Positions 47,105 to 55,424 of a stretch of DNA of 64,000 bases are shown here, in pieces; the stretch's first letter is position 1; each line of letters begins with the position of its first letter. The notes beneath the pieces were generated by a model. It searched no databases. It had not been told where the DNA came from and saw only the letters and a program-made list of their open reading frames with translations. Origin of the DNA: Nocardioides bruguierae. Lineage in GTDB: Bacteria; Actinomycetota; Actinomycetes; Propionibacteriales; Nocardioidaceae. Position numbers and translations under genes: made by a program. The DNA lies in contig NZ_JAMOIL010000019.1 of the NCBI RefSeq assembly GCF_023656415.1, positions 1 through 64,000 on the forward strand, written 5' to 3'.

Positions 47105-48094
47105 GTGACCCGCATCGGCTACACCCTCATGACCGAGCAGTCCGGCCCCCGGCAGCTCGTCGGCTACGCCCGCGACGCCGAGCGCGCCGGCTTCGACTTC
47201 GAGGTCTCCAGCGACCACCACAGCCCGTGGCTGACCGAGCAGGGCCACGCGCCCTACGCCTGGTCCGTCCTCGGTGCGGTCGCGCAGGTGACCGAGCGGG
47301 TCGAGCTGATGACCTACGTGACCTGCCCGACGATGCGGTACCACCCCGCCGTCGTCGCGCAGAAGGCCGCGACCATGAGCCTGTTGTCGCAGGGGCGCTT
47401 CACCCTGGGCCTCGGCTCGGGGGAGAACCTCAACGAGCACGTCGTCGGCGAGGGCTGGCCGGCGGTCGAGACGCGGCAGGAGATGCTGGAGGAGGCGATC
47501 CACATCATCCGGCGCCTCACCGACGGCGAGCTGCTCACGTACCGCGGTGACCACTTCGCCGTGGACGCGGCGCGGGTCTGGGACCTCCCGGAGGACCCGC
47601 TGCGCATCGGCGTCGCGGCCGGCGGGCCGAAGGCGGTCGGACGGTTCGCGCCGCTCGCCGACGACCTCATCGCCACGGAGCCGAACGCGGACCTGGTGCG
47701 GGCCTGGGACGACGTCGACGGGGTCTCCGCGATCGGGTCCGGCGCCCGTGCCATCGGCCAGGTGCCGATCTCGTGGGACCCCGACGAGAAGGTCGCGATC
47801 GAGCGCGCCCACGAGCAGTTCCGCTGGTTCGCCGGCGGCTGGAGCGTCAACGCCGACCTCCCCACCACCCAGGGCTTCGCCGGCGCCACGCAGCTGATCA
47901 GCCCCGACGACGTCGCCGCCAACATCGCCTGCGGCCCGGACCTCGACAGGCTGGCGGCGTCCATCACCGCCTTCGCCGACGCCGGGTTCACCGACGTCGC
48001 CCTCGTCCAGATCGGGGACGAGGCGCAGCAGCGCTTCCTCGACGAGGCCGCCGAGCCCCTGCTGGCGCGGGTGCGGGAGCGGCTGCAGGGCTGA
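47105..48094 (+). CDS. F420-dependent LLM-class oxidoreductase
   Basis: A 329-aa TIM-barrel oxidoreductase that matches the F420-dependent glucose-6-phosphate-dehydrogenase-like subfamily: MTEQSGPRQLVGYARDAERAGFDF at the start, SSDHHSPWLTEQGHAPYAWSVLGA, TCPTMRYHPAVVAQKAATM and the GRFTLGLGSGENLNEHVVG phosphate loop. The substrate is unknown. It is convergent with the LysR gene, the stops 12 nt apart. Confidence 0.85.
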   Translation: MTRIGYTLMTEQSGPRQLVGYARDAERAGFDFEVSSDHHSPWLTEQGHAPYAWSVLGAVAQVTERVELMTYVTCPTMRYHPAVVAQKAATMSLLSQGRFTLGLGSGENLNEHVVGEGWPAVETRQEMLEEAIHIIRRLTDGELLTYRGDHFAVDAARVWDLPEDPLRIGVAAGGPKAVGRFAPLADDLIATEPNADLVRAWDDVDGVSAIGSGARAIGQVPISWDPDEKVAIERAHEQFRWFAGGWSVNADLPTTQGFAGATQLISPDDVAANIACGPDLDRLAASITAFADAGFTDVALVQIGDEAQQRFLDEAAEPLLARVRERLQG

Positions 48095-48106
48095 GGCCGG
48101 GCGGGG

Positions 48107-49015
48107 TCAGGGCGCCGCTGCCCCGAACGCCGAGGCGAGGAACGCCTGCGTCACCGGGGTGACGGTCTCGGCGTGCACCACGAGGCTGACCCGGTGCCGG
48201 GGGTCCGCGTCGGCCAGCGGGCGGGTGGCGACCGCGCCCGGCCCGGCCGCGTCGCCGAGGTCGCGCACCGTCGAGCGCGGGGCGATCGCCACGCCCAGCC
48301 CGTGCGCCACGCAGCGCACGACGTCCTCGAGCAGGGCCATCTCCAGCACGCGGCCCGGCGCCAGGCCGTGCGCGGCCAGCGCCGCGTCCACCTCGACCCG
48401 CGCCCGGGAGGAGTCGTGGAAGCGCACCAGCGGCCCGGCGGCCAGCAGGGCGGCGAGCGGCACGGCATCCTCGTCGGCCAGCACGTGGGCTGCCGGCAGC
48501 ACGGCCACCTGCTCCTCGTCCAGGAGCACGCGTGCCTCCAGCCCGGCTGGCAGCGTGCCCGGGCCGCCTCCGCCGACGACCGCGGCGTCGAGGTCGCCGG
48601 CGGCCACGGCGGCGGCCATGACGGGGCTCGGGTCGGCCACCGTGCGGATCTCGACGTCGGGGTGGGCTGCGTGGAAGCGGCCCAGCATCCCGAGCACGTC
48701 CGTGGTGCGCGAGGCGGTCTGGGTGAGGCCGAGACGCAGCACGCCGCGTCGTCCTCCGCCCATCTCCGCGAGCTCCTCGCGGGCGTCCGCCACCTGTCCC
48801 AGGATGCTGCGAGCGCGCAGGCGCAGCGCCTCGCCGGCCTGCGTCAGCCGCACCGAGCGGGAGGTGCGCAGCAGGAGGGTGGCGCCGACCTCCCGTTCGA
48901 GGCGGGCCACCTGGGTGGACAGGGCGGACTGCGCCACGCCCAGCTCCCGGGCGGCGCGGGTGAAGCTGAGGTGGTCGGCGACGGCGAGGAAGTACCGCAG
49001 CTGCCTGAGCTCCAC
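48107..49015 (-). CDS. LysR-family transcriptional regulator
   Basis: A 302-aa regulator: N-terminal winged helix-turn-helix MELRQLRYFLAVADHLSFTRAARELGVAQSALSTQVARLE-type start (first 45 residues), linker helix, then the two-lobed effector domain (about 90-295). GTG 49015 begins the canonical ELRQLRYF. LysR proteins usually control a divergent gene; here the divergent space leads to the cold-shock gene 417 bp away, so the target is uncertain and could be the convergent oxidoreductase. Confidence 0.92.
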   Translation of the reverse strand: MELRQLRYFLAVADHLSFTRAARELGVAQSALSTQVARLEREVGATLLLRTSRSVRLTQAGEALRLRARSILGQVADAREELAEMGGGRRGVLRLGLTQTASRTTDVLGMLGRFHAAHPDVEIRTVADPSPVMAAAVAAGDLDAAVVGGGGPGTLPAGLEARVLLDEEQVAVLPAAHVLADEDAVPLAALLAAGPLVRFHDSSRARVEVDAALAAHGLAPGRVLEMALLEDVVRCVAHGLGVAIAPRSTVRDLGDAAGPGAVATRPLADADPRHRVSLVVHAETVTPVTQAFLASAFGAAAP

Positions 49016-49432
49016 GTCGGTCTCCGTCCGGTCGGGGGTGCGGGATTCGGGGCGGAGTCTTCAGCGTCGACGATCTGCTTGCAACATCAATAGCCTGTGA
49101 GTTCTCTCGGAGGCAGATGGATGGACACGTGTCGGGCAGCCCTCGGGTCCTGCGGCGTCCGATGTCACAACGCCGTTGCACACCTTTCACTTGCGCGACT
49201 CACGATCACTGAGATCTCGGCACCCTCGACCCACCTCGGAGCGGTAGTGTCGGAAACAGCAACAGGTGCAAGTTCCAGCAGGTCGACGCCCGCGGAGTTT
49301 GTGATCCAACGGCGTTTCTGCTTGCACGGAGTCCTGCCGGACGAGCAAGTCGGAGCGGCGTGTCACCGCATCGGTTGCGGGGCCGTCGCAGTGGCGGTTC
49401 CACGCCCCGACAACAGGAGTAAGTGAGCGAAC
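49016..49432. promoter_or_regulatory. Cold-shock gene 5' region
   Basis: 417 bp without a supported gene, with lower GC than the surroundings. A TAGTGT hexamer (about 49246-49251) could start a 5' UTR of roughly 170 nt before csp, as is usual for cold-shock mRNAs. A forward ORF at 49097-49426 has no protein-like features and was not accepted. Confidence 0.4.
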
Positions 49433-49636
49433 ATGGCTCAGGGCACCGTGAAGTGGTTCAACGCCGAGAAGGGTTTCGGCTTCATCGCGCAGGAGAACGG
49501 CGGCGACGACGTCTTCGTGCACTACTCGGCCATCCAGGTCCAGGGCTACAAGAGCCTGGACGAGAACCAGAAGGTCGAGTTCGACGTCACCCAGGGCCCC
49601 AAGGGCCCGCAGGCGGAGAACGTCCGCCCCGTGTGA
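49433..49636 (+). CDS. Cold-shock domain protein
   Basis: A 67-aa single-domain OB-fold RNA chaperone. The RNA-binding motifs KGFGFI (RNP1) and DVFVHYSAI (RNP2) are present. It melts RNA secondary structure during cold adaptation or stationary phase; in Actinobacteria CspA-like proteins are abundant. ATG 49433 follows a CAGGAGTAAG ribosome binding site, and a T-tailed hairpin terminates it. Confidence 0.97.
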   Translation: MAQGTVKWFNAEKGFGFIAQENGGDDVFVHYSAIQVQGYKSLDENQKVEFDVTQGPKGPQAENVRPV

Positions 49637-49663
49637 CTTCCGTCCGGCCCTGGGTCGGACGAG

Positions 49664-49707
49664 GACGAGGTCCTGGCCCTGCGGGGTCGGGGCCTCGTCC
49701 CTTTTTC
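49664..49707 (+). terminator. Rho-independent terminator with T tract
   Basis: GACGAGGTCC pairs with the GGGGCCTCGTC stretch (49689-49699), followed by CTTTTTCC. It is the only hairpin seen here with a clear U run. Confidence 0.7.
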
Positions 49708-49798
49708 CTGGTGCCCGCCGGCAGTGCCTCGGTCCCCGGACTAGTCGGGTGCTGGGAACACGTTTCCTCGCCGCCGTCGTGGGGCAGGCTGGTGCGTG

Positions 49799-49978
49799 AT
49801 GGAGACCAGCGGAGCTAGTGAGGCACGGGTGCAGGACCAGTTCGACGTGTCCCTCGAGGACGCAGACCTGCTCGGCGAGGTGGAGCTGACCACCTCGCTC
49901 ATCATTGCTGCCTCCGAGTCGGAGGAGCACCTGCCCCAGGACGTGATCGACGAGCTGCTCGGGCTGAGCGGGGACTGA
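49799..49978 (+). CDS. Small acidic actinobacterial protein, unknown function
   Basis: Not recognised. The 59-aa product is acidic, with alternating hydrophobic residues (VSLEDADLLGEVELTTSLIIAASES) and a C-terminal helix HLPQDVIDELLGLSGD. The ATG lies 8 nt after CAGGCT, so a leaderless start is possible; GTG 49796 would add one Met. It sits between csp and the copper module and may be a regulatory partner, but nothing proves this. Confidence 0.6.
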   Translation: METSGASEARVQDQFDVSLEDADLLGEVELTTSLIIAASESEEHLPQDVIDELLGLSGD

Positions 49979-50105
49979 CGCCCACCGCCTGCACGAGCCG
50001 TGCGCGGCCCACCGAGACCAGCGCGGACGACGAGCCCCGGCCACCGGCCGGGGCTCGCGTGCGTCCGGAGGTGCTGACGGTCGTGCGGCCCGCACTCTTG
50101 CGTGG

Positions 50106-50127
50106 ATAGGGTAGGGGGGTACCCTAT
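50106..50127. promoter_or_regulatory. CsoR operator with embedded -10 of csoR
   Basis: ATAGGGTA - six G - TACCCTAT is a perfect 8-bp inverted repeat around a G-run, matching known CsoR sites in shape. TACCCT (50120-50125) inside it is the -10, 6 nt before ATG 50132, so CsoR binding would block its own transcription. Confidence 0.7.
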
Positions 50128-50131
50128 GGGC

Positions 50132-50512
50132 ATGACCGAGAACGAGACCCCGCCGCAGGTGGACGTGAGCGACCCCGCGATCGACGCGGTGCTCGATCCT
50201 GTGCTCGATCCCGAGCTCGACCCGGACCACCAGCACGGGTACCTGAAGTCCAAGGACGACTACCTCAAGCGGCTGCGCCGGATCGAGGGCCAGGCGCGAG
50301 GGCTCCAGCGGATGGTCGAGGAGGACAAGTACTGCATCGACATCCTCACGCAGGTCTCCGCCATGACGAAGGCCCTGCACTCGGTCTCGGTGAAGCTCCT
50401 CGAGGAGCACATCAACCACTGCGTCATCGGTGCCGCCCGCACCGACGAGCAGGCCGGTCGGGAGAAGGTCGCCGAGGCGGTCGACGCCATCGCGCGTCTC
50501 GTCCGCTCGTGA
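50132..50512 (+). CDS. csoR: Copper-sensing repressor CsoR
   Basis: A DUF156-type, all-alpha tetrameric repressor released from DNA by Cu(I). The 126-aa protein has copper ligands Cys68, His93 and Cys97 in the C-x24-H-x3-C spacing, within DKYCIDIL and EEHINHCVIGA. The N-terminus (about 35 residues) is extended with three LDP repeats not usual in CsoR. ATG 50132 is chosen because the -10 is 6 nt upstream; ATG 50126 overlaps the operator. copZ starts 49 nt after the stop. Confidence 0.93.
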   Translation: MTENETPPQVDVSDPAIDAVLDPVLDPELDPDHQHGYLKSKDDYLKRLRRIEGQARGLQRMVEEDKYCIDILTQVSAMTKALHSVSVKLLEEHINHCVIGAARTDEQAGREKVAEAVDAIARLVRS

Positions 50513-50561
50513 CCCCCGGCCCGTGACCACACCAGCACCACACCAGCAGGAGGCACCACCC

Positions 50562-50765
50562 ATGACCACCAGCACCTTCACCGTCACCGGCATGACCTGC
50601 CAGCACTGCGTCTCCTCGGTCACCGAGGAGGTCTCCGAGATCCCCGGTGTCACCGACGTCGCCGTCACGCTGGACGACGGCAGCCTGGTCGTCACCTCCG
50701 AGCAGCCCCTCGACCGCGCCGCCGTCAGCGCCGCCGTGGACGAGGCCGGCTACCAGCTCGCCTGA
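50562..50765 (+). CDS. copZ: Copper chaperone CopZ-like heavy-metal-binding protein
   Basis: A 67-aa ferredoxin-like HMA domain with the metal site GMTCQHC near the N-terminus. It hands Cu(I) to the P-type ATPase. It is preceded by AGGAGG and overlaps copA by 1 nt (TGATG), so the two are tightly coupled and under CsoR control. Confidence 0.93.
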   Translation: MTTSTFTVTGMTCQHCVSSVTEEVSEIPGVTDVAVTLDDGSLVVTSEQPLDRAAVSAAVDEAGYQLA

Positions 50766-53011
50766 TGAGCGCCACGACGCCGACCCCCGCCCAGGCCTCG
50801 TCCCCGGGCGCCCCGGGTGCCGGTGAGGAGGCGCCCGGCCAGGACGTCGACCTCGCCATCACCGGCATGACCTGCGCGTCGTGCGCGCACCGCATCGAGC
50901 GCAAGCTGACGAAGCTCGAGGGCGTCACCGCCAGCGTCAACTACGCCACCGAGACCGCGCACGTCACGGCCCCGGTCGGCTACGACCTCCAGCGGCTGCT
51001 CGACACCGTCTCCGCGGCGGGCTACGGCGCCAGCGTGCCCGAGCCCGACGCCGAGCCGGAGGACGGCGACCCCGTGCTCGCCGGGTACGCGCGGCGCCTG
51101 GTCGTCAGCGCGGTGCTCACCGTGCCGCTGGTCGTGCTGTCGATGGTGATGCCGCTGCAGTTCCCCGGCTGGACGTGGGTGGCCCTCGTGCTGGCCGCGC
51201 CCGTCGTCACCTGGGGCGCCTGGCCGTTCCACCGGGCCGCCGTCCTCGGGGCCCGGCACGGCGCCACCACGATGGACACCCTGGTGTCGCTGGGCGTGAC
51301 CGCCTCGACCGTCTGGTCGGTGGCCGTGCTGGTCAGTGGCCCCGACAGCGGCCACCTCTACCTCGAGACCGCCGCGGTCATCACCACGTTCCTGCTCGCC
51401 GGCCGCTGGCTCGAGCGCCGCGCGCGTCGCTCGGCCGGCGCCGCGCTCCGCTCCCTGCTGGAGGCGGGCGCCCGCGAGGCGACCCTCCTGCCGGGCTGGA
51501 GCCAGGAGCACCGCGAGGACGGCGTCGAGCGCACCGTGCCCGTGGCCGAGCTGGCCGTGGACGACGTCGTGCTCGTGCGCCCCGGGCAGCAGCTGCCCAC
51601 CGACGGCGTCGTGCTGTCGGGCGCGTCGGCCATCGACGCCTCGGTGATCACCGGCGAGTCCGTGCCGGTGGACGCCGGCCCCGGCGACGAGGTCGTCGGC
51701 GGCACCCTCAACGTGGGCGGGCGGCTCGTCGTCCGCGCCACCGCGGTGGGGGAGCAGACCCGGCTGGCCCAGCTCGCCCGCATGGTCGAGGAGGCCCAGA
51801 CCGGCAAGGCGGCCGCCCAGCGGCTCGCCGACCGGATCTCCGGCGTCTTCGTCCCCGTCGTCCTGGTGATCGCCCTGGCCACCCTGGTGGGCTGGGTGGC
51901 GCTGACCGGTGACCTCGGCAGCGCCGTCACCGCGGCCGTCGCCGTGCTCGTCGTGGCGTGCCCGTGCGTGCTCGGCCTCGCCACGCCCACCGCCCTCGTG
52001 GCGGGCACCGGCCGCGGCGCACAGCTGGGCATCCTCGTCCGCGGGCCCGAGGCCCTCGAGGCCGCCCGCGCCGTGTCGGTCGTCGCCCTCGACAAGACCG
52101 GCACCCTGACCACCGGTCGCATGAGCCTGGTGGGCGTGGTCGCCGCCTCCGCCGAGGCCGTGGAGGTGCACCGGGTCGCCGGTGCGCTGGAGTCGGCCTC
52201 CGACCACCCGGTCGCCCGCGCGATCGCCGAGGACCGGCCGGTCGACGGCGCCCGCGTGGAGGACTTCGCCGACCGGCCCGGTCACGGCGTCGTCGGCACG
52301 GTGGTCTCGCCCGACGGCACCGCCCTGCGCGCCGTCGTCGGCCGCCCGGAGCTGCTCGAGCGCGAGGGGCTCACGATCTCGCCGGTGCTGCACACCGCGC
52401 TCGACGCCTCCCGGGAGCAGGGCCGCACCGCGGTCCTGGTCGGCTGGGACGGGGAGGCCCGCGGCCTGCTCGAGGTCGCGGACACCGTCCGCGACGGCGC
52501 CGCCGACGCGGTCGCCGAGCTGCGGCGGCTCGGGCTGCGGCCCGTCCTGCTCACCGGTGACCACGAGGCCGCCGCCCGCGGGGTGGCCGCCCAGGTCGGC
52601 ATCGACGAGGTCGTCGCCGGCGTGGTGCCCGAGGAGAAGGTGGACGCGGTCCGCCGGCTCCAGTCCGACGGCACCGGCGTCGCCATGGTCGGGGACGGCG
52701 TCAACGACGCCGCGGCCCTGGCCACGGCCGACCTCGGCATCGCCATGGGCACCGGCACGGACGCGGCCAAGCAGGCCGGCGACCTGGTGCTGGTGCGGGG
52801 CGACCTGGCCGTCGTCGCGGACGCGGTGCGGCTCTCGCGTCGCACCCTCGGCACGATCCGGGCGAACCTCTTCTGGGCGTTCGGCTACAACGTGGCCGCG
52901 CTCCCGCTGGCCGCCCTGGGGCTGCTCAACCCGATGATCGCCGGAGCGGCCATGGCCGCCTCGAGCGTCTGCGTCGTGGCCAACAGCCTGCGGCTGCGTC
53001 GCTTCCGCTGA
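50765..53011 (+). CDS. copA: Copper-exporting P1B-type ATPase
   Basis: A 748-aa Cu(I) exporter in the membrane. An N-terminal HMA domain carries GMTCASC (Cys37, Cys40). It is followed by eight membrane helices, the actuator TGES, transport-site CPC (Cys399, Cys401), phosphorylation motif DKTGT (Asp443), the P1B hallmark SDHP, and GDGVND (from 643). The last helices carry the usual M7/M8 Asn and Met/Ser. It is operon-linked to csoR and copZ. Confidence 0.96.
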   Translation: MSATTPTPAQASSPGAPGAGEEAPGQDVDLAITGMTCASCAHRIERKLTKLEGVTASVNYATETAHVTAPVGYDLQRLLDTVSAAGYGASVPEPDAEPEDGDPVLAGYARRLVVSAVLTVPLVVLSMVMPLQFPGWTWVALVLAAPVVTWGAWPFHRAAVLGARHGATTMDTLVSLGVTASTVWSVAVLVSGPDSGHLYLETAAVITTFLLAGRWLERRARRSAGAALRSLLEAGAREATLLPGWSQEHREDGVERTVPVAELAVDDVVLVRPGQQLPTDGVVLSGASAIDASVITGESVPVDAGPGDEVVGGTLNVGGRLVVRATAVGEQTRLAQLARMVEEAQTGKAAAQRLADRISGVFVPVVLVIALATLVGWVALTGDLGSAVTAAVAVLVVACPCVLGLATPTALVAGTGRGAQLGILVRGPEALEAARAVSVVALDKTGTLTTGRMSLVGVVAASAEAVEVHRVAGALESASDHPVARAIAEDRPVDGARVEDFADRPGHGVVGTVVSPDGTALRAVVGRPELLEREGLTISPVLHTALDASREQGRTAVLVGWDGEARGLLEVADTVRDGAADAVAELRRLGLRPVLLTGDHEAAARGVAAQVGIDEVVAGVVPEEKVDAVRRLQSDGTGVAMVGDGVNDAAALATADLGIAMGTGTDAAKQAGDLVLVRGDLAVVADAVRLSRRTLGTIRANLFWAFGYNVAALPLAALGLLNPMIAGAAMAASSVCVVANSLRLRRFR

Positions 53012-53029
53012 CCCAGCGCCGACTCGGCG

Positions 53030-54214
53030 TCAGCGGCAGGCCGCGAAGAGCAGCGGGCCCTCGGAGAGGTCGGAGAGGAACGGGCCGTCGGCGGGGTCCA
53101 GGCGCAGCGTGGCGACGTCGCCGTCCACCGCGGTCTCCTCCACCGAGAACCGCTCGGGGAACGTGCCGCCCTGGCCGGGGGCCTCGCCCGAGGCCAGGGT
53201 GGCGCGGGTGGTGGCGTTGTCGGTGGCCTGGTCCTCGTTCTCGAAGGCCATGGCGACCAGCACGTCCGCGCCGGCCTCGGGGTCGCCCGCCCCGTCGCCG
53301 TCGAGGGCGGCCATGGCCCAGCCGGCCAGCGGGTCCAGGTCGCCCGCCTGCGCGATGAGCGAGGCGCCGACCTCCTCGTCGGACGGGTCGGCCTCGGCCA
53401 TCGAGAGCTCCGTGCACGCCTGGGAGCCGGTCAGCAGCGCGACCGAGAGCGGTGTGCCCGCCGCGTCCACCGCGTCCAGGGCGTCGGTGACGCCGGCGTC
53501 GTCGGTGCCCTCGCCGATGCCCGCCACCGCGTCCTCGAGGTAGGCCCGGTTGTCGCTGAGCAGCACGAGGTCGTCGTCGGCCAGCAGCGCCACGTGCGCC
53601 AGCTGCGGGGCACCCTGCAGCCCGGTGCTCGACTCCAGCGCGGCCACCACGTCGTCGCCGCCGGCCCACACGCCCGAGGTCGGGTCGGAGGGGGCGGTGT
53701 ACCCCGCCGCGGAGAGCGCGTCGGCGAAGCCGGGGTAGAGGTCCTCGTCCGGGCCCGCGGGCACTCGCAGCACCTCGACGGCGCCTTGCGTGCCCTGCGC
53801 GAGCACCTCCCAGTCCGCGGTGAGCGGCGACCAGCCGTAGACCTCGTCCAGCAGGGTCGCGGCCTCGACCAGGCCGGAGCGGGAGGTGAGGTCGGCGTCG
53901 TAGCCGTCGTCGAGCAGGGCCTCCAGGTCGGCAGGGTCGGTGCCGACCACGCCCAGGCGCTCGCGGACGGCCTCCCAGTCGGTGAACGACCAGCGCTGGG
54001 TGTCCGCGGGGGTCGCGGCCACGGCCTGCTGGAGCGAGGTGGCCTGCGGGGCGAAGCGGGTGAGCCCGACCAGCACGAGGACCAGCACCGCGAGCACCAG
54101 CAGCGCCAGCACCGGCGGCGGCAGCGACCGCAGGCCGCGGCGGCGCTGCGGCTCGGTGGCGCTGCCGTCGTCCGGGCTCGTGCTGGTCGTGCCCGGATCG
54201 GGTCGCTGGCTCAC
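53030..54214 (-). CDS. Membrane-anchored extracytoplasmic protein (DUF3352-like)
   Basis: The 394-aa protein has a disordered N-terminus, one helix (about residues 33-53) and a large acidic extracytoplasmic domain (about 60-394) rich in Asp, Ala and Gly, with a few aromatic residues. It resembles DUF3352 proteins, which are repeat-rich and of unknown role. GTG 54214 is 8 nt after AAGGAGG. It converges with copA only 18 nt apart and is divergent from the MutT1-like gene. Confidence 0.65.
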   Translation of the reverse strand: MSQRPDPGTTSTSPDDGSATEPQRRRGLRSLPPPVLALLVLAVLVLVLVGLTRFAPQATSLQQAVAATPADTQRWSFTDWEAVRERLGVVGTDPADLEALLDDGYDADLTSRSGLVEAATLLDEVYGWSPLTADWEVLAQGTQGAVEVLRVPAGPDEDLYPGFADALSAAGYTAPSDPTSGVWAGGDDVVAALESSTGLQGAPQLAHVALLADDDLVLLSDNRAYLEDAVAGIGEGTDDAGVTDALDAVDAAGTPLSVALLTGSQACTELSMAEADPSDEEVGASLIAQAGDLDPLAGWAMAALDGDGAGDPEAGADVLVAMAFENEDQATDNATTRATLASGEAPGQGGTFPERFSVEETAVDGDVATLRLDPADGPFLSDLSEGPLLFAACR

Positions 54215-54262
54215 CGAGGGTGCCTCCTTGCGGGTGGTCGTCGGGGTGTGAGACTACGGGGC

Positions 54263-55192
54263 ATGGAGCTCAGCCCGCCGCTCTCCGGTGCCGAGGTGGC
54301 CGCGACGCAGGCGTCGACCGCCGAGACGACCGCCGCCGGGTGCGTGGTCCTCCGCAAGGGCGGCGACGTGCTGCTCGTGCACCGGCCCAAGTACGACGAC
54401 TGGTCGTTCCCCAAGGGCAAGGTCGACCCCGGCGAGCACCCCGTGGCGACCGCCGTCCGGGAGGTCGAGGAGGAGACCGGGCTGACCGTCCACCTCGGCG
54501 CCCGGCTCGCCGACCAGACCTACCCGGTGGCGGCAGGGCGCAAGCGGGTCCACTACTGGCACGCCCGGGTCGCCGGGGACGACAGCGACGCCGGCGTGGC
54601 CGGCTACCACCGCGGCAACGAGATCGACCGGGTGCGGTGGGTGCCGCGCCGCGAGGCGGTCGGCCTGCTCACCTACGAGCGCGACCGCCGGCTGCTGGTC
54701 ACGGCGATCCCGTCGCGCAAGCGCACCACGCCCGTCGTCGTCCTGCGCCACGGCGTGGCCACCGCCCGCAGCGAGTGGCGCCGCGACGACCGCGTGCGCC
54801 CCCTCTCCGACGTCGGACTGACGCAGGCCCGCGGCCTGGCCCCGCTGCTGGCCGCCTACGGCATCGAGCGGGTGCTGTCCTCGACGTCGACGCGCTGCCT
54901 GCAGACGGTCGCGCCCTACGCCCAGGGCCTCGGCCTCGCGGTGGCCCGCACGGGGGAGCTGAGCGAGGAGGGCGGCACCGCCCAGGGCGTGCGCGACCTC
55001 GCCGCCAACGCCGCCTCGGAGGCCTCCGGACGACGGCGGCCCACCCTGATCTGCTCGCACCGCCCCGTCCTGCCGTGGGTGCTGGAGGGGATGGGTCTGG
55101 AGTCGGTCCGCCTCGATCCCGGCGAGATGCTCGTCGCGCACCTGCGCGGCGACGACGTGCGCGACGTCGAGCTGCACCGGCTGCACGGCTGA
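54263..55192 (+). CDS. mutT1: MutT1-like Nudix hydrolase fused to a histidine-phosphatase domain
   Basis: The 309-aa protein joins an N-terminal Nudix domain (about 20-145, Nudix box GKVDPGEHP...REVEEETGL) to a C-terminal phosphoglycerate-mutase-type domain (about 150-305, RHG motif VLRHGVA and second His in CSHRPVLPW). This is the layout of mycobacterial MutT1, which cleans 8-oxo-dGTP and diadenosine polyphosphates. ATG 54263 lies 7 nt after GAGACT. Its location before the pst operon and ppk links nucleotide and phosphate housekeeping. Confidence 0.9.
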   Translation: MELSPPLSGAEVAATQASTAETTAAGCVVLRKGGDVLLVHRPKYDDWSFPKGKVDPGEHPVATAVREVEEETGLTVHLGARLADQTYPVAAGRKRVHYWHARVAGDDSDAGVAGYHRGNEIDRVRWVPRREAVGLLTYERDRRLLVTAIPSRKRTTPVVVLRHGVATARSEWRRDDRVRPLSDVGLTQARGLAPLLAAYGIERVLSSTSTRCLQTVAPYAQGLGLAVARTGELSEEGGTAQGVRDLAANAASEASGRRRPTLICSHRPVLPWVLEGMGLESVRLDPGEMLVAHLRGDDVRDVELHRLHG

Positions 55193-55267
55193 GCAGGCCG
55201 TTCCCCGCGCCTGTGAGCCGGGTCACCTAGACCCGGTAGGCGCGAGCGTCAAGGCCGACCCGGGCGT

Positions 55268-55344
55268 GTTCACCTGCCGGCCCGCACACCTTCGCACCGA
55301 GGTCGCCGGATCGCCCACGTCGGTTCACTGCTCGTTCACCCAGC
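55268..55344 (+). promoter_or_regulatory. PHO boxes upstream of pstS
   Basis: A single GTTCACC (55268-55274) lies upstream of two adjacent 11-bp direct repeat units, GTTCACTGCTC (55323-55333) and GTTCACCCAGC (55334-55344). This is the actinobacterial PhoP binding pattern. A TAGCGT hexamer (55372-55377) is 27 bp downstream and is the probable pstS -10. Confidence 0.75.
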
Positions 55345-55349
55345 GCCCC

Positions 55350-55361
55350 GTGACGCGTCAC
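55350..55361. promoter_or_regulatory. Perfect 12-bp palindrome between PHO box and -10
   Basis: GTGACGCGTCAC sits exactly between the PHO boxes and the TAGCGT hexamer, where a second regulator (for example a GntR- or GlnR-type protein) could bind. No factor is assigned. Confidence 0.4.
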
Positions 55362-55424
55362 TTCCGGTCCCTAGCGTCGCCGTCGCAACGCAGCAACCCC
55401 ACTGACTTCTCAGGAGCACCTGAA

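Noticed and set aside
46654..47115. Reverse ORF starting upstream of the C10 tract
   Set aside because: After the tract its sequence is Arg/Pro/Gly-rich, whereas the alternative frame gives a clean membrane helix.
49097..49426. Forward 109-residue ORF before csp
   Set aside because: No homologous features, no ribosome binding site, and it occupies the csp leader region.
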